A stretch of 64,000 bases of DNA from Pseudomonas anatoliensis (lineage in GTDB: Bacteria; Pseudomonadota; Gammaproteobacteria; Pseudomonadales; Pseudomonadaceae): positions 496,001 to 560,000 of the forward strand of contig NZ_JACVHC010000002.1 of assembly GCF_017976235.1 (NCBI RefSeq). Reading direction: 5' to 3'. The notes below the pieces were generated by a model. The model saw only the letters and a list, made by a program, of their open reading frames with translations. It was not told the origin of the DNA and did no database searches. Shown here piece after piece: positions 36,946 through 45,698 of the stretch. Position 1 is the first letter of the stretch, and the number at the start of each line of letters is the position of its first letter. The position numbers and the translations under genes were made by a program.

Positions 36946-39840
36946 TTATTGGCAAGCTTCGCAATCCGGCTCGTCAATCGCGCAAGCCTTCGGCACTGGA
37001 GCGGGACCGGCAGGAGCAGCCAGGACCGAATCTTCACCGTGGTTGCCGCCGCTGGAAACAGCGTTCAGCTTGCCGGTGTTGATGGTCGACTTCTCGGTGC
37101 TGGTCGCGGCCAGGGCACGGAGGTAGTAGGTGGTTTTCAGACCACGGTACCAAGCCATGCGGTAGGTGACGTCCAGCTTCTTGCCCGATGCGCCGGCGAT
37201 GTACAGGTTCAGCGACTGGGCCTGGTCGATCCACTTCTGACGACGGCTGGCCGCGTCAACGATCCACTTGGTGTCCACTTCGAACGCAGTTGCGTAGAGC
37301 TCTTTGAGCTCTTGCGGGATGCGCTCGATCTGCTGAACCGAACCGTCGTAGTACTTCAGGTCGTTGATCATGACCGAGTCCCACAGACCGCGCGCCTTGA
37401 GGTCGCGAACCAGGTACGGGTTGATCACGGTGAATTCGCCCGACAGGTTCGATTTCACATACAGGTTCTGGTAGGTCGGTTCGATCGACTGCGATACGCC
37501 AGTGATGTTGGCGATGGTTGCGGTCGGTGCGATGGCCATGATGTTGGAGTTACGAATGCCTTTCTGTACACGGGCGCGAACCGGTGCCCAGTCCAGGGAT
37601 TCGTTCAGGTCAACGTCGATGTACTTCTGGCCACGTTGTTCGATCAGGATCTGTTGCGAATCCAGCGGCAGAATGCCTTTGGACCACAGCGAACCCTGGA
37701 ACGTCTCGTAAGCGCCGCGCTCGTCAGCCAGGTCGCAAGAGGCCTGGATGGCGTAGTAGCTGACCGCTTCCATCGACTTGTCGGCGAACTCGACGGCAGC
37801 GTCGGAGCCGTAGGCGATGTGCTGCAGGTACAAAGCGTCCTGGAAGCCCATGATGCCCAGACCCACCGGACGGTGGCGGAAGTTGGAGTTCTTCGCCTGC
37901 GGTACCGAGTAGTAGTTGATGTCGATCACGTTATCGAGCATGCGCACGGCGGTGTTCACGGTGCGTTGCAGTTTAACGGTGTCCAGCTTGCCGTCGACGA
38001 TGTGGTTCGGCAGGTTGATCGAGCCCAGGTTGCAGACCGCGATCTCGTCCTTGTTGGTGTTCAAGGTGATCTCGGTGCACAGGTTCGAGCTGTGAACCAC
38101 GCCGACGTGCTGCTGCGGGCTACGCAGGTTGCAAGGGTCTTTGAAGGTCAGCCATGGGTGGCCGGTTTCGAAGAGCATGGACAGCATTTTGCGCCACAGG
38201 TCTTTGGCCTGGATGGTCTTGAACAGCTTGATCTTGCCTGGGTACTGGGACAGCGCTTCGTAGTACTCGTAACGCTCTTCGAAAGCCTTGCCGGTCAGGT
38301 CGTGCAGATCCGGTACTTCGGATGGCGAGAACAGGGTCCACGGACCGTCATCGAAGACGCGCTTCATGAACAGGTCAGGGATCCAGTTGGCAGTGTTCAT
38401 GTCGTGGGTACGACGACGATCATCACCGGTGTTCTTGCGGAGTTCGATGAACTCCTCGATGTCCATGTGCCAGGTTTCCAGGTAAGCACACACAGCGCCT
38501 TTGCGCTTGCCACCCTGGTTAACGGCTACAGCGGTGTCGTTCACGACTTTGAGGAACGGAACCACGCCTTGCGACTTGCCGTTGGTACCTTTGATGTACG
38601 AACCCAGCGCACGGACCGGGGTCCAGTCGTTGCCCAGGCCGCCAGCAAATTTCGACAACATGGCGTTGTCGTGAATCGCGTGGTAAATGCCCGACAGGTC
38701 ATCCGGCACGGTGGTCAGGTAGCAGCTCGACAGCTGAGGACGCAGGGTACCGGCGTTGAACAGGGTCGGAGTCGAAGCCATGTAGTCGAACGAGGACAGC
38801 AGGTTGTAGAACTCGATCGCACGGTCTTCTTTGTTCTTCTCTTCGATCGCCAGGCCCATGGCCACGCGCATGAAGAAGATCTGCGGCAGTTCGAAACGCA
38901 CGCCATCCTTGTGGATGAAGTAACGGTCGTAAAGGGTCTGCAGGCCCAGGTAGGTAAATTGCTGATCGCGCTCGTGGTTGATCGCCTTGCCCAGTTTTTC
39001 CAGGTCGAAGGTGGCCAGCACAGGGTTCAGCAGTTCGAACTCGATACCTTTGGCGATGTAAGCCGGCAAGGCCTTGGCGTACAGGTCGGCCATTTCGTGG
39101 TGAGTGGCGCTCTCGGTCACTTCCAGGAAGTTCAGGCCTTCGGCACGCAGGGTGTCCATCAGCAGGCGGGCGGTCACGAACGAGTAGTTCGGCTCGCGCT
39201 CAACCAGGGTACGGGCGGTCATCACCAGAGCGGTGTTGACGTCGGTCAGGGCCACGCCGTCGTACAGGTTTTTCAGGGTTTCGCGCTGGATCAGGTCGCC
39301 GTCGACTTCAGCCAGGCCTTCGCAGGCTTCGGTGACGATGGTGTTCAGGCGACCCATGTCCAGCGGCGCCAGGCTGCCGTCGGCACGGGTGATGCGGATC
39401 GACGGATGCGCGTTGACGGCTTCTTCGGCCGGGGCGTGGGCAGCGCGTTCTTTCGAACGACCGTCGCGGTAGATCACGTAGTCGCGAGCGACTTTCTGCT
39501 CACCGGCACGCATCAGGGCCAGTTCGACCTGGTCCTGGATTTCTTCGATGTGGATGGTGCCGCCCGAAGGCATGCGACGCTTGAAGGTCGCGGTGACCTG
39601 TTCGGTCAGGCGGGCAACGGTGTCGTGGATTCGCGACGAAGCGGCAGCGGTGCCGCCCTCAACTGCGAGAAACGCTTTGGTGATAGCGACGGTGATCTTG
39701 TCATCGGTGTAAGGAACGACAGTGCCATTACGCTTGATCACGCGCAGTTGACCAGGCGCGGTGGCTGCCAGATCCGAATTCGAATCGGCGGCCTGCGGCA
39801 AGGTGCCCTGCGGGTTCTCGCGAGTTGTGTCGGTTTGCAT
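36946..39840 (-). CDS. nrdA: Class Ia ribonucleotide reductase, alpha subunit
   Basis: A 964-residue NrdA that reduces ribonucleoside diphosphates to deoxyribonucleotides with NrdB. Two tandem N-terminal ATP-cone domains are visible (RVIKRNGTVVPYTDDKITVA from about 33; IRITRADGSLAPLDMGRLN from about 146), as known for P. aeruginosa NrdA. The catalytic barrel has NLCTEITLNT and CNLGSINL, and the C-terminus carries the redox pair CEAC. The start at 39840 has GGAGA upstream. nrdB is not adjacent; the downstream region holds only a terminator and element F1. Confidence 0.96.
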   Translation of the reverse strand: MQTDTTRENPQGTLPQAADSNSDLAATAPGQLRVIKRNGTVVPYTDDKITVAITKAFLAVEGGTAAASSRIHDTVARLTEQVTATFKRRMPSGGTIHIEEIQDQVELALMRAGEQKVARDYVIYRDGRSKERAAHAPAEEAVNAHPSIRITRADGSLAPLDMGRLNTIVTEACEGLAEVDGDLIQRETLKNLYDGVALTDVNTALVMTARTLVEREPNYSFVTARLLMDTLRAEGLNFLEVTESATHHEMADLYAKALPAYIAKGIEFELLNPVLATFDLEKLGKAINHERDQQFTYLGLQTLYDRYFIHKDGVRFELPQIFFMRVAMGLAIEEKNKEDRAIEFYNLLSSFDYMASTPTLFNAGTLRPQLSSCYLTTVPDDLSGIYHAIHDNAMLSKFAGGLGNDWTPVRALGSYIKGTNGKSQGVVPFLKVVNDTAVAVNQGGKRKGAVCAYLETWHMDIEEFIELRKNTGDDRRRTHDMNTANWIPDLFMKRVFDDGPWTLFSPSEVPDLHDLTGKAFEERYEYYEALSQYPGKIKLFKTIQAKDLWRKMLSMLFETGHPWLTFKDPCNLRSPQQHVGVVHSSNLCTEITLNTNKDEIAVCNLGSINLPNHIVDGKLDTVKLQRTVNTAVRMLDNVIDINYYSVPQAKNSNFRHRPVGLGIMGFQDALYLQHIAYGSDAAVEFADKSMEAVSYYAIQASCDLADERGAYETFQGSLWSKGILPLDSQQILIEQRGQKYIDVDLNESLDWAPVRARVQKGIRNSNIMAIAPTATIANITGVSQSIEPTYQNLYVKSNLSGEFTVINPYLVRDLKARGLWDSVMINDLKYYDGSVQQIERIPQELKELYATAFEVDTKWIVDAASRRQKWIDQAQSLNLYIAGASGKKLDVTYRMAWYRGLKTTYYLRALAATSTEKSTINTGKLNAVSSGGNHGEDSVLAAPAGPAPVPKACAIDEPDCEACQ

Positions 39841-40199
39841 GAGGGATTGTCTCCACATTCTCTATGTTTGTTTGGGCACCATCATGGTGCTCACCGTTCT
39901 GTCCCGAAGCACTACTACCGACGAGAGTCGGCATTCACAACTTCGGAGCAGTAGGAAAAAGGCTACGACGCCGCATCCTTGCCGAAGTTTTTGGTTGCGA
40001 GCACATGCTCGAACCGGATTCCTTTCAGGTGACAGTTATGACTGCAACACCCATACCGTTTTGCCCGTTCGGAGCTATAAAAACGGTGCCATCCGCGAGT
40101 GCGGTCTGGTCTTCGAAAAACTTGCTGTGTTCAAGCTGAAACTGGCCATAAATCGCTTGAGTTTCAGCTCTGAAATGTGGTTGGGCTTTTCAGGTGAAA
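39841..40199 (-). other. Long 5' leader region of nrdA
   Basis: About 360 bases between nrdA and its candidate operators with no convincing gene. If transcription starts near 40200 this is an unusually long untranslated leader. It contains scattered inverted repeats (for example GGTGC...GCACC near 39876-39893, minus orientation) but no riboswitch class that I recognise. Confidence 0.45.
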
Positions 40200-40282
40200 A
40201 CCCTACATGTAGGGTCTCTGTTTTCGCCGTGCTACAAGATAATGCGTTTTAAGGGGTGTTGCAACGTACGGGCTGTGGATAA
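40200..40282 (-). promoter_or_regulatory. nrdA control region: palindrome (NrdR-box-like) and DnaA box
   Basis: A perfect 16-bp palindrome ACCCTACATGTAGGGT (40200-40215) resembles an NrdR box; a degenerate partner, CTACAAGATAATG, lies at 40232-40244, roughly three helical turns away. An exact DnaA box (TGTGGATAA on the plus strand, 40274-40282) follows. NrdR and DnaA both control nrdAB in other bacteria. Binding here is inferred. Confidence 0.55.
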
Positions 40283-40556
40283 ACCTGTGCGTAAATTGTG
40301 TAAGAAAGCTGGAATTCCCGTGTAGGCCGCGAACCTGCTGACCTAGACCGTTTGTCACTGTTTTTCCGCCGACAAAATCGCTTCAGCGGTTTTTTAAGGG
40401 CGCGAACCCTATCACAAAAGCTGACCTTGTCCGAACGCATTTACCGACTTGTGTTCTGGCTGTACGCCGTTTATACAATCGGCTCACGCGCAGGCATTCT
40501 TATCCTCCAAAAACATGACAAATGAACGGGAGGATCGTGGATATTCCACATGCTTT

Positions 40557-40635
40557 TGTAGGAGCTGCCGAAGGCTGCGATCTTTTGATTGTAAAAAACC
40601 AGATCAAAAGATCGCAGCGTTCCGCAGCTCCTGCA
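40557..40635. repeat. Family B palindromic repeat
   Basis: A 79-bp copy, left arm TGTAGGAGCTGCCGAAGGCT, right arm slightly diverged (CGTTCCGCAGCTCCTGCA), between the nrdA region and the response regulator. Confidence 0.88.
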
Positions 40636-40691
40636 GAGTCTGATTCGCAGCCATCCCTTCTATTAATAAAAACAGCAAGCAGAGGTCACCG

Positions 40692-41414
40692 GTGGAGCAA
40701 CAAGCCTTTCAGATATTGATAGTCGAGGATGATCAACGTCTGGCCGAACTCACTCGGGACTACCTGCAAGCCAATGGATTGCGCGTCGAAATCGAAGGCA
40801 ACGGCGCGCTGGCGGCGGCGCGGATCATCACCGAGCAGCCGGATCTGGTGATCCTCGATCTGATGCTCCCCGGTGAAGATGGCCTGACGATCTGCCGCAA
40901 GGTGCGCGACCGTTATGACGGGCCCATCCTGATGCTGACCGCGCGCACCGACGATGCCGACCAGATCCAGGGGCTCGACCTCGGCGCCGACGATTACGTG
41001 TGCAAACCGGTGCGTCCGCGACTGCTGCTGGCACGCATTCAGGCATTGCTGCGACGCAGTGACACACCCGAGCCGAGCGCGGAAAAAAGCCGTCGCCTGC
41101 AATTCGGCCCGCTGGTGGTCGACAACGCCTTGCGCGAGGCTTGGCTGAGCGACAACGGCATCGAGCTGACCAGTGCCGAATTCGACCTGCTTTGGCTGCT
41201 GGTGTCCAACGCCGGGCGCATCCTGTCGCGGGAGGAAATCTTCACTGCGCTGCGCGGTATCGGTTACGACGGCCAGGACCGTTCGATCGATGTGCGTATC
41301 TCGCGCATCCGCCCGAAAATCGGTGATGACCCCGATCACCCGCGCCTGATCAAGACCATCCGCAGCAAAGGCTATCTGTTTGTCCCTGAAGCCTGCGTAG
41401 ACCTGACGCTGTGA
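40692..41414 (+). CDS. OmpR-family response regulator (RstA-like)
   Basis: A 240-residue regulator: receiver domain (VEDDQR; phospho-acceptor in LVILDLMLPGEDG; ADDYVCKPV) followed by a winged-helix DNA-binding domain (ELTSAEFDLLWLLVSNAGR, DRSIDVRISRIRPKIGDD). The start is GTG at 40692, with AGAGG upstream. It is coupled to the kinase (GTGA overlap). The order next to nrdA matches PA1157-PA1158 of P. aeruginosa, from memory. Resembles RstA; its signal is unknown. Confidence 0.9.
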   Translation: MEQQAFQILIVEDDQRLAELTRDYLQANGLRVEIEGNGALAAARIITEQPDLVILDLMLPGEDGLTICRKVRDRYDGPILMLTARTDDADQIQGLDLGADDYVCKPVRPRLLLARIQALLRRSDTPEPSAEKSRRLQFGPLVVDNALREAWLSDNGIELTSAEFDLLWLLVSNAGRILSREEIFTALRGIGYDGQDRSIDVRISRIRPKIGDDPDHPRLIKTIRSKGYLFVPEACVDLTL

Positions 41415-43021
41415 ACTCGATCTTTCTGCGCATCTACGGCGGCATGTGCGCAGCGCTGATTCTGGTGGCGGTGCTCGGTGTGCTGGCGCTGCACCTGCTC
41501 AATCAGGTGCGCAGCGAACAATATCGCGAGCGTCTGGCCCATGGCACGTTCTCGCTGATGGCCGACAACCTGCAACCGATGAACGAAACCGAGCGCCATC
41601 GTGCGCTGCTGGTGTGGGAGCGACTGCTGGGGATTCCGCTGGCGCTGAAGAAATTTGCCGAAACCGATCTCGATCTGTCTCAGCGCGCCCGGGTGCAGCG
41701 CGGTCTGGCGCTGGTCGAGCAGACCGGGCCACACGCGGCGAAGGTCTATCGACTGGTCAGCGATAAGGAACAACTCGTCCTCACTGGCGAGGTGCAGCAG
41801 ATCAGCGAGCAACTGGCCCGGGCGACGATTTACCTGCTGGCTGATGAGCTGGTGCGCGTGCCAGTGGCCGAGCAACCGAAACGGCTGGCGCAGATAAAGA
41901 AAGACAAGGGTTTTGGTTTTGACCTGCGGCTGGTCACGATCAATGACGCCGACATGGACGAAGACCAGAGCCGGCGCGTGTCCGAGGGCGATACGGTGAT
42001 GGCGCTGGGCAAGGGCGGCGATTCGATCCGTGTCTTTGCCGGCATGGTCGGCACGCCGTGGGTGCTGGAAATCGGCCCGTTGTATCAGATGAATCCGTAT
42101 CCGCCGGAGTGGCTGGTGCTGATCGCCGCGCTCGGTCTGAGTTTGATCGGCCTCATCGTTTATCTATTGGTGCGTCAGTTGGAGCGGCGTTTGCGCGGTC
42201 TCGAAGCAGCGGCCACGCGCATCGCCAAGGGCAGCCTGGAAACCCGCGTGCCGGCGCGCGGTGCCGACTCGGTCGGGCGACTGGCTTCGGCGTTCAATGG
42301 CATGGCCGAGCACTTGCAGCAATTGCTGGCGATCCAGCGTGAACTGGTGCGCGCGGTGTCTCACGAATTGCGCACGCCGGTGGCGCGCCTGCGTTTCGGT
42401 CTGGAGATGATCGGCTCGGCGACCACCCCGCAAGCACTGGAAAAGTACCGGGAGGGCATGGATCACGACATCGAGGACCTCGATAAGCTGGTCGACGAAA
42501 TGCTCACTTACGCGCGGCTGGAGCAGGGTTCGCCGGCGCTGACGTTTCAGCGCATTGACCTCGATGCACTGGTCAATCAGGTGATCGAAGAGCTGGCGCC
42601 GTTGCGCGCCGAGGTCACGGTGCAGCGTGGGTTGTGCCTGTCGGCTGCCGACAATGATGATGCCTGGGTCGAGGCTGAGCCTCGGTATCTGCACCGCGCC
42701 CTGCAGAATCTGGTGGGTAACGCGATGCGCCACGCCCACTCGAAGGTCACGGTGAGTTATCAGGTCGGGCAATTGCGTTGTCGGGTCGACATCGAAGATG
42801 ACGGGCCGGGTGTGCCGGAGGTGGCGTGGGAGCGGATATTTACGCCATTCCTTCGTCTGGATGACAGTCGCACTCGGGCGTCAGGCGGGCATGGTTTGGG
42901 GTTATCGATTGTGCGGCGGATCATCCACTGGCATGACGGCCGGGCAATCATTGGCAAGAGCAAAAGCCTGGGTGGGGCTTGCTTTAGCCTGAGTTGGCCG
43001 CGCAACCAGGAACGGCGCTGA
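41411..43021 (+). CDS. Sensor histidine kinase (RstB-like)
   Basis: A 536-residue inner-membrane kinase: TM1 (about 9-29), periplasmic region of some 200 residues, TM2 (VLIAALGLSLIGLIVYLLV), HAMP (LEAAATRIAKGSLETRVPA), HisKA with AVSHELRTPVARLR, and HATPase with NLVGNAMRHA, DDGPGVP and GGHGLGLSIV. It starts with GTG overlapping the regulator's stop (GTGA), giving translational coupling. The periplasmic domain resembles RstB-type kinases. The stimulus is not evident. Confidence 0.9.
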   Translation: MNSIFLRIYGGMCAALILVAVLGVLALHLLNQVRSEQYRERLAHGTFSLMADNLQPMNETERHRALLVWERLLGIPLALKKFAETDLDLSQRARVQRGLALVEQTGPHAAKVYRLVSDKEQLVLTGEVQQISEQLARATIYLLADELVRVPVAEQPKRLAQIKKDKGFGFDLRLVTINDADMDEDQSRRVSEGDTVMALGKGGDSIRVFAGMVGTPWVLEIGPLYQMNPYPPEWLVLIAALGLSLIGLIVYLLVRQLERRLRGLEAAATRIAKGSLETRVPARGADSVGRLASAFNGMAEHLQQLLAIQRELVRAVSHELRTPVARLRFGLEMIGSATTPQALEKYREGMDHDIEDLDKLVDEMLTYARLEQGSPALTFQRIDLDALVNQVIEELAPLRAEVTVQRGLCLSAADNDDAWVEAEPRYLHRALQNLVGNAMRHAHSKVTVSYQVGQLRCRVDIEDDGPGVPEVAWERIFTPFLRLDDSRTRASGGHGLGLSIVRRIIHWHDGRAIIGKSKSLGGACFSLSWPRNQERR

Positions 43022-43046
43022 TTCCGGTGGCGGCAGTGCTGGTCCC

Positions 43047-43112
43047 ATCGCGAGCAGGCTCACTCCTACATTTGGAATGCGTTTCCCTTGTAGGAGTGAG
43101 CCTGCTCGCGAT
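43047..43112. repeat. Family D palindromic repeat
   Basis: Arms ATCGCGAGCAGGCTCACTCC and complement with a short loop; a second copy is at 56471-56560. Confidence 0.85.
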
Positions 43113-43138
43113 AGGGCCTATTCAGGCAACGCAAAGGT

Positions 43139-43864
43139 TCAGGCAGGAATGCTGACCAGGCTCAATAACTGTCCATCCTGCACCCCGAACTGGGCATCCA
43201 GCTCTGTGCCGTTGCGCCACTCGCCCGACAGATCGGTTAACAAACGCAACCGGACCGATCCCGCCTCGGTCCACTCCAGCACTTCGGCGTGCTCGAAGTA
43301 AAAGCGTTTCTGCACGATCGGGTAGAGCGCCTTGAACAAACTCTCTTTCACCGAAAACGTCAGCGTCACCCACAGAGCCAATTGATCCGGCGATGCTGCA
43401 GCCATGCGCTGCATTTCCGGCGCGGTCAGAATTTCTCCGGCCAGGCGCTCGGCGCGTTCGCGGTTGAGCAGGTTTTCCAGGTCCATGCCCAAACCGCGCC
43501 AATGCTGCTTGTTGGCGACAATCGCCGCCGCGCGGCCGGTGCTGTGGGTGATCGAGCCGCAGATGTGCGCCGGCCAGACCGGCGCGCGATCTTCGCCAAT
43601 CGGCGGAACCACGCCGCTGCCCTGAAGTTGCTGCAATGCCGCGCGGGCACAGATGCGCCCGGCGAGAAACTCCGCCTGCCGCTTCGCTACCGAACGCTGG
43701 ATACTCGGCGGCGGCTCGATGGCGCTGCGCTGGAAGTCATCGCCAAGCAGCTGTGACGGATCGAAATGCGTGCTGAGCAGCACCGTGTCGGGCAACACCG
43801 TCGGCAACGGCCAGTGGGCGTCGAGCGGGGTGCAACAGGCGGGGAGGGTTGGAGTTGGATTCAT
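43139..43864 (-). CDS. pcpS: 4'-phosphopantetheinyl transferase PcpS
   Basis: A 241-residue Sfp/EntD-type transferase that attaches phosphopantetheine to acyl and peptidyl carrier proteins. In P. aeruginosa PcpS is the single enzyme for both fatty-acid ACP and siderophore NRPS carriers. Mg2+ site residues are in GLGMDLE and FSVKESLFKAL. The start MNPTPTLPACC at 43864 lacks a strong ribosome site; an in-frame ATG three codons upstream and one 14 codons upstream also exist. It is flanked by family D and family B repeats. Confidence 0.9.
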   Translation of the reverse strand: MNPTPTLPACCTPLDAHWPLPTVLPDTVLLSTHFDPSQLLGDDFQRSAIEPPPSIQRSVAKRQAEFLAGRICARAALQQLQGSGVVPPIGEDRAPVWPAHICGSITHSTGRAAAIVANKQHWRGLGMDLENLLNRERAERLAGEILTAPEMQRMAAASPDQLALWVTLTFSVKESLFKALYPIVQKRFYFEHAEVLEWTEAGSVRLRLLTDLSGEWRNGTELDAQFGVQDGQLLSLVSIPA

Positions 43865-43911
43865 GGCGGGCATTTTGCCGGTTAGCACAAGAGCTGGGTA
43901 GTGCATATCAA

Positions 43912-43996
43912 TGTAGGAGCTGCCGAAGGCTGCGATCTTTTGATCTTGTTTTTTGCAATCAAAGTCAAAAGATCGCAGCCTTCGGCAGCTCCTACA
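43912..43996. repeat. Family B palindromic repeat
   Basis: An 85-bp copy with near-perfect arms TGTAGGAGCTGCCGAAGGCT and complement, between pcpS and the hydrolase gene. Confidence 0.9.
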
Positions 43997-44008
43997 CGGG
44001 GGATGCGA

Positions 44009-44800
44009 TCAGTTGAAGATCTTCTTGAAGAACGCCTGCATGTCCGCCCAGGATTTTTCGTCGGCGGCCTTGCTGTAGCCGATATCCGGGCCTCCATGCT
44101 CGCCATGACTCAAGCGATCAGCATCCGGATTGCTGAAACCATGCTTGGCACCGTCCAGGCTGACGAATTTATAGTCAGCGCCAGCCTTGTCCATTTCAGC
44201 CTTGAACGCGGTAACGGCGTCAGGTGTGACCATGCTGTCGAGCGCGCCATGTTCCACCAGAACTTTCGCTTTCACACTGCCAGGCGTGGCCGGGGTTTTG
44301 GTTGCCAGTGCGCCGTGGAAACTCACCACGCCCGCCAACGGCACACCCTGACGCGCCGCGTTCAACACCACCGCACCGCCGAAGCAGTAGCCGATGGCCG
44401 CAAGTTTGCTGACGTCGGTCTGCGGCTGTTTCTTCAGCAAATCGAGCCCTGCTTCGAAACGTTTGCTGGCGGCCGCCGCGTCTGCAGTCGCTGCCTGCAT
44501 GAACGCCATCGCATCTTTCGGGTGCTCGGTGTTCTTGCCTTCGCCGTACATATCGATCGCCAGCGCGCTGTAACCGAGTTCGGCCAGATCCCGCGCGCGG
44601 CGCTTGGCGTAATCGTTCAGGCCCCACCATTCATGCACCACGACAATCCCCGGGCGCTTGCCCTTGATGGCGTCGTCGTAGGCGTAGTAACCGATCAGCT
44701 TCGTGCCGTCGGCGCTCTGGTAGGGGATTTCTTCAGTCTTGATCGCAGCCTGGGTGAGGCTGCTGACGGCCAGTAACGTGAGGGCGAGGAACAGGCGCAT
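44009..44800 (-). CDS. Exported dienelactone hydrolase-family protein
   Basis: A 263-residue alpha/beta hydrolase with a signal peptide (MRLFLALTLLAVSSLTQA). The nucleophile elbow has Cys in GYCFGGAVV, as in dienelactone hydrolases; the triad's Asp (HGALDSMVTP) and His (GAKHGFSNPDAD) are present. VHEWWGLNDYAKRRARDLA is typical of the family. The natural substrate of periplasmic members is unknown. The gene starts 143 bases from the divergent oprH operon. Confidence 0.88.
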   Translation of the reverse strand: MRLFLALTLLAVSSLTQAAIKTEEIPYQSADGTKLIGYYAYDDAIKGKRPGIVVVHEWWGLNDYAKRRARDLAELGYSALAIDMYGEGKNTEHPKDAMAFMQAATADAAAASKRFEAGLDLLKKQPQTDVSKLAAIGYCFGGAVVLNAARQGVPLAGVVSFHGALATKTPATPGSVKAKVLVEHGALDSMVTPDAVTAFKAEMDKAGADYKFVSLDGAKHGFSNPDADRLSHGEHGGPDIGYSKAADEKSWADMQAFFKKIFN

Positions 44801-44846
44801 GGTCGGTCTCCTTATTGATAAGTGGTCAAAACAGCCTAGTCGATTT

Positions 44847-44886
44847 GGTTCAGGTCAGGTTCAGAGAGCGTTCAGGGGCGGTACAG
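44847..44886 (+). promoter_or_regulatory. PhoP-box array upstream of oprH
   Basis: Four direct heptamers at exact 11-bp spacing: GGTTCAG (44847), GGTTCAG (44858), CGTTCAG (44869), GGTACAG (44880). This is the layout of two tandem PhoP boxes. A -10-like CATACC lies about 23 bases downstream (44909-44914). Confidence 0.75.
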
Positions 44887-44942
44887 GGGAGGGTCAGTAA
44901 CCTTGCGCCATACCCAAACAGCACTGTGAAAGAGGAAATACC

Positions 44943-45548
44943 ATGACTCGTTTAAACAAACTGCTGCTGGCATTTACCGTAATGAGCGCCAGCATCGCGG
45001 CCCATGCCGACACCACTTCCAACTTCGCTGGCCTGACTTTCGGCCAGACCAGCGACAAGATCAAAAAGTCCCACGCACTGAACGATAACCTTGATCACCC
45101 GAACGCCACTGGCGCGATCGACGGCAACAACACCTACGGCGTGCGCGTCGGTCAGCAAAACTCGCAAGGTCGCTACTACGCCACCTACGACAATGTGTCC
45201 GGTTCGCACAATGGCATTAAACTGCGTCAGGAAAACCTGCTGGGCAGCTACGATCTGTTTTACCCGGTGGGCAGCAGCACCAAACTGTTCGGCGGCGCAA
45301 CGGCCGGTCTGACCAAGCTGACTCAGGAATCCCCAGGCTTTAGCCGTGACAGCGACATCGGTTATGCAGTCGGCGGCCAGTTCGGTGTGATGCAGCAAGT
45401 TTCGCAAAACACCTCGGTGGAACTCGGTTACCGTTACCTGCGCAGCAATGCCAGCACCGAGATGAGCGAACGCGGTGGCAGCAAGCAAGGCTCGCTGGAC
45501 CTGACCAGCAGCGCGCAGACGTACTTGTCGGCCAACTACTTTTTCTAA
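44943..45548 (+). CDS. oprH: Outer membrane protein OprH
   Basis: A 201-residue outer-membrane beta-barrel with a signal peptide (ending AAHA). It shares with P. aeruginosa OprH the segments FAGLTFGQTSDKIKKS, YYATYDNVSGS, LRQENLLGSYDLF, RDSDIGYAVGGQ and ELGYRYLRSNASTEM, and ends in aromatic NYFF as required for barrel assembly. OprH stabilises LPS when Mg2+ is low and counters polymyxin. AGAGGA precedes the ATG. It is first in oprH-phoP-phoQ, behind a PhoP-box array; a hairpin repeat separates it from phoP. Confidence 0.95.
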   Translation: MTRLNKLLLAFTVMSASIAAHADTTSNFAGLTFGQTSDKIKKSHALNDNLDHPNATGAIDGNNTYGVRVGQQNSQGRYYATYDNVSGSHNGIKLRQENLLGSYDLFYPVGSSTKLFGGATAGLTKLTQESPGFSRDSDIGYAVGGQFGVMQQVSQNTSVELGYRYLRSNASTEMSERGGSKQGSLDLTSSAQTYLSANYFF

Positions 45549-45569
45549 GGAAGTTCGCCTTCTGCACCC

Positions 45570-45659
45570 TGTGGGAGCTAGCCTGCTGGCGATAGCGTCC
45601 TGACAGCCGATCATATTGTCGGCTGTCGAATCGCTATCGCCAGCAGGCTAGCTCCCACA
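45570..45659. repeat. Family E palindromic repeat between oprH and phoP
   Basis: Arms TGTGGGAGCTAGCCTGCTGG and complement, with an inner CGACAATATGATCGGCTGTC-like pair. It lies inside the operon and could stabilise the upstream oprH message relative to phoPQ. A half copy is at 48061-48105. Confidence 0.85.
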
Positions 45660-45698
45660 CAAGTTGTCTGGAGCATTTGATTTACCCGGGAGAGCGTC

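Noticed and set aside
36949..39954. A 1,001-codon open frame on the strand opposite nrdA
   Set aside because: It mirrors nrdA in a GC-rich genome with strong third-position bias. It has no family motifs, whereas the minus-strand NrdA is full-length and unambiguous.
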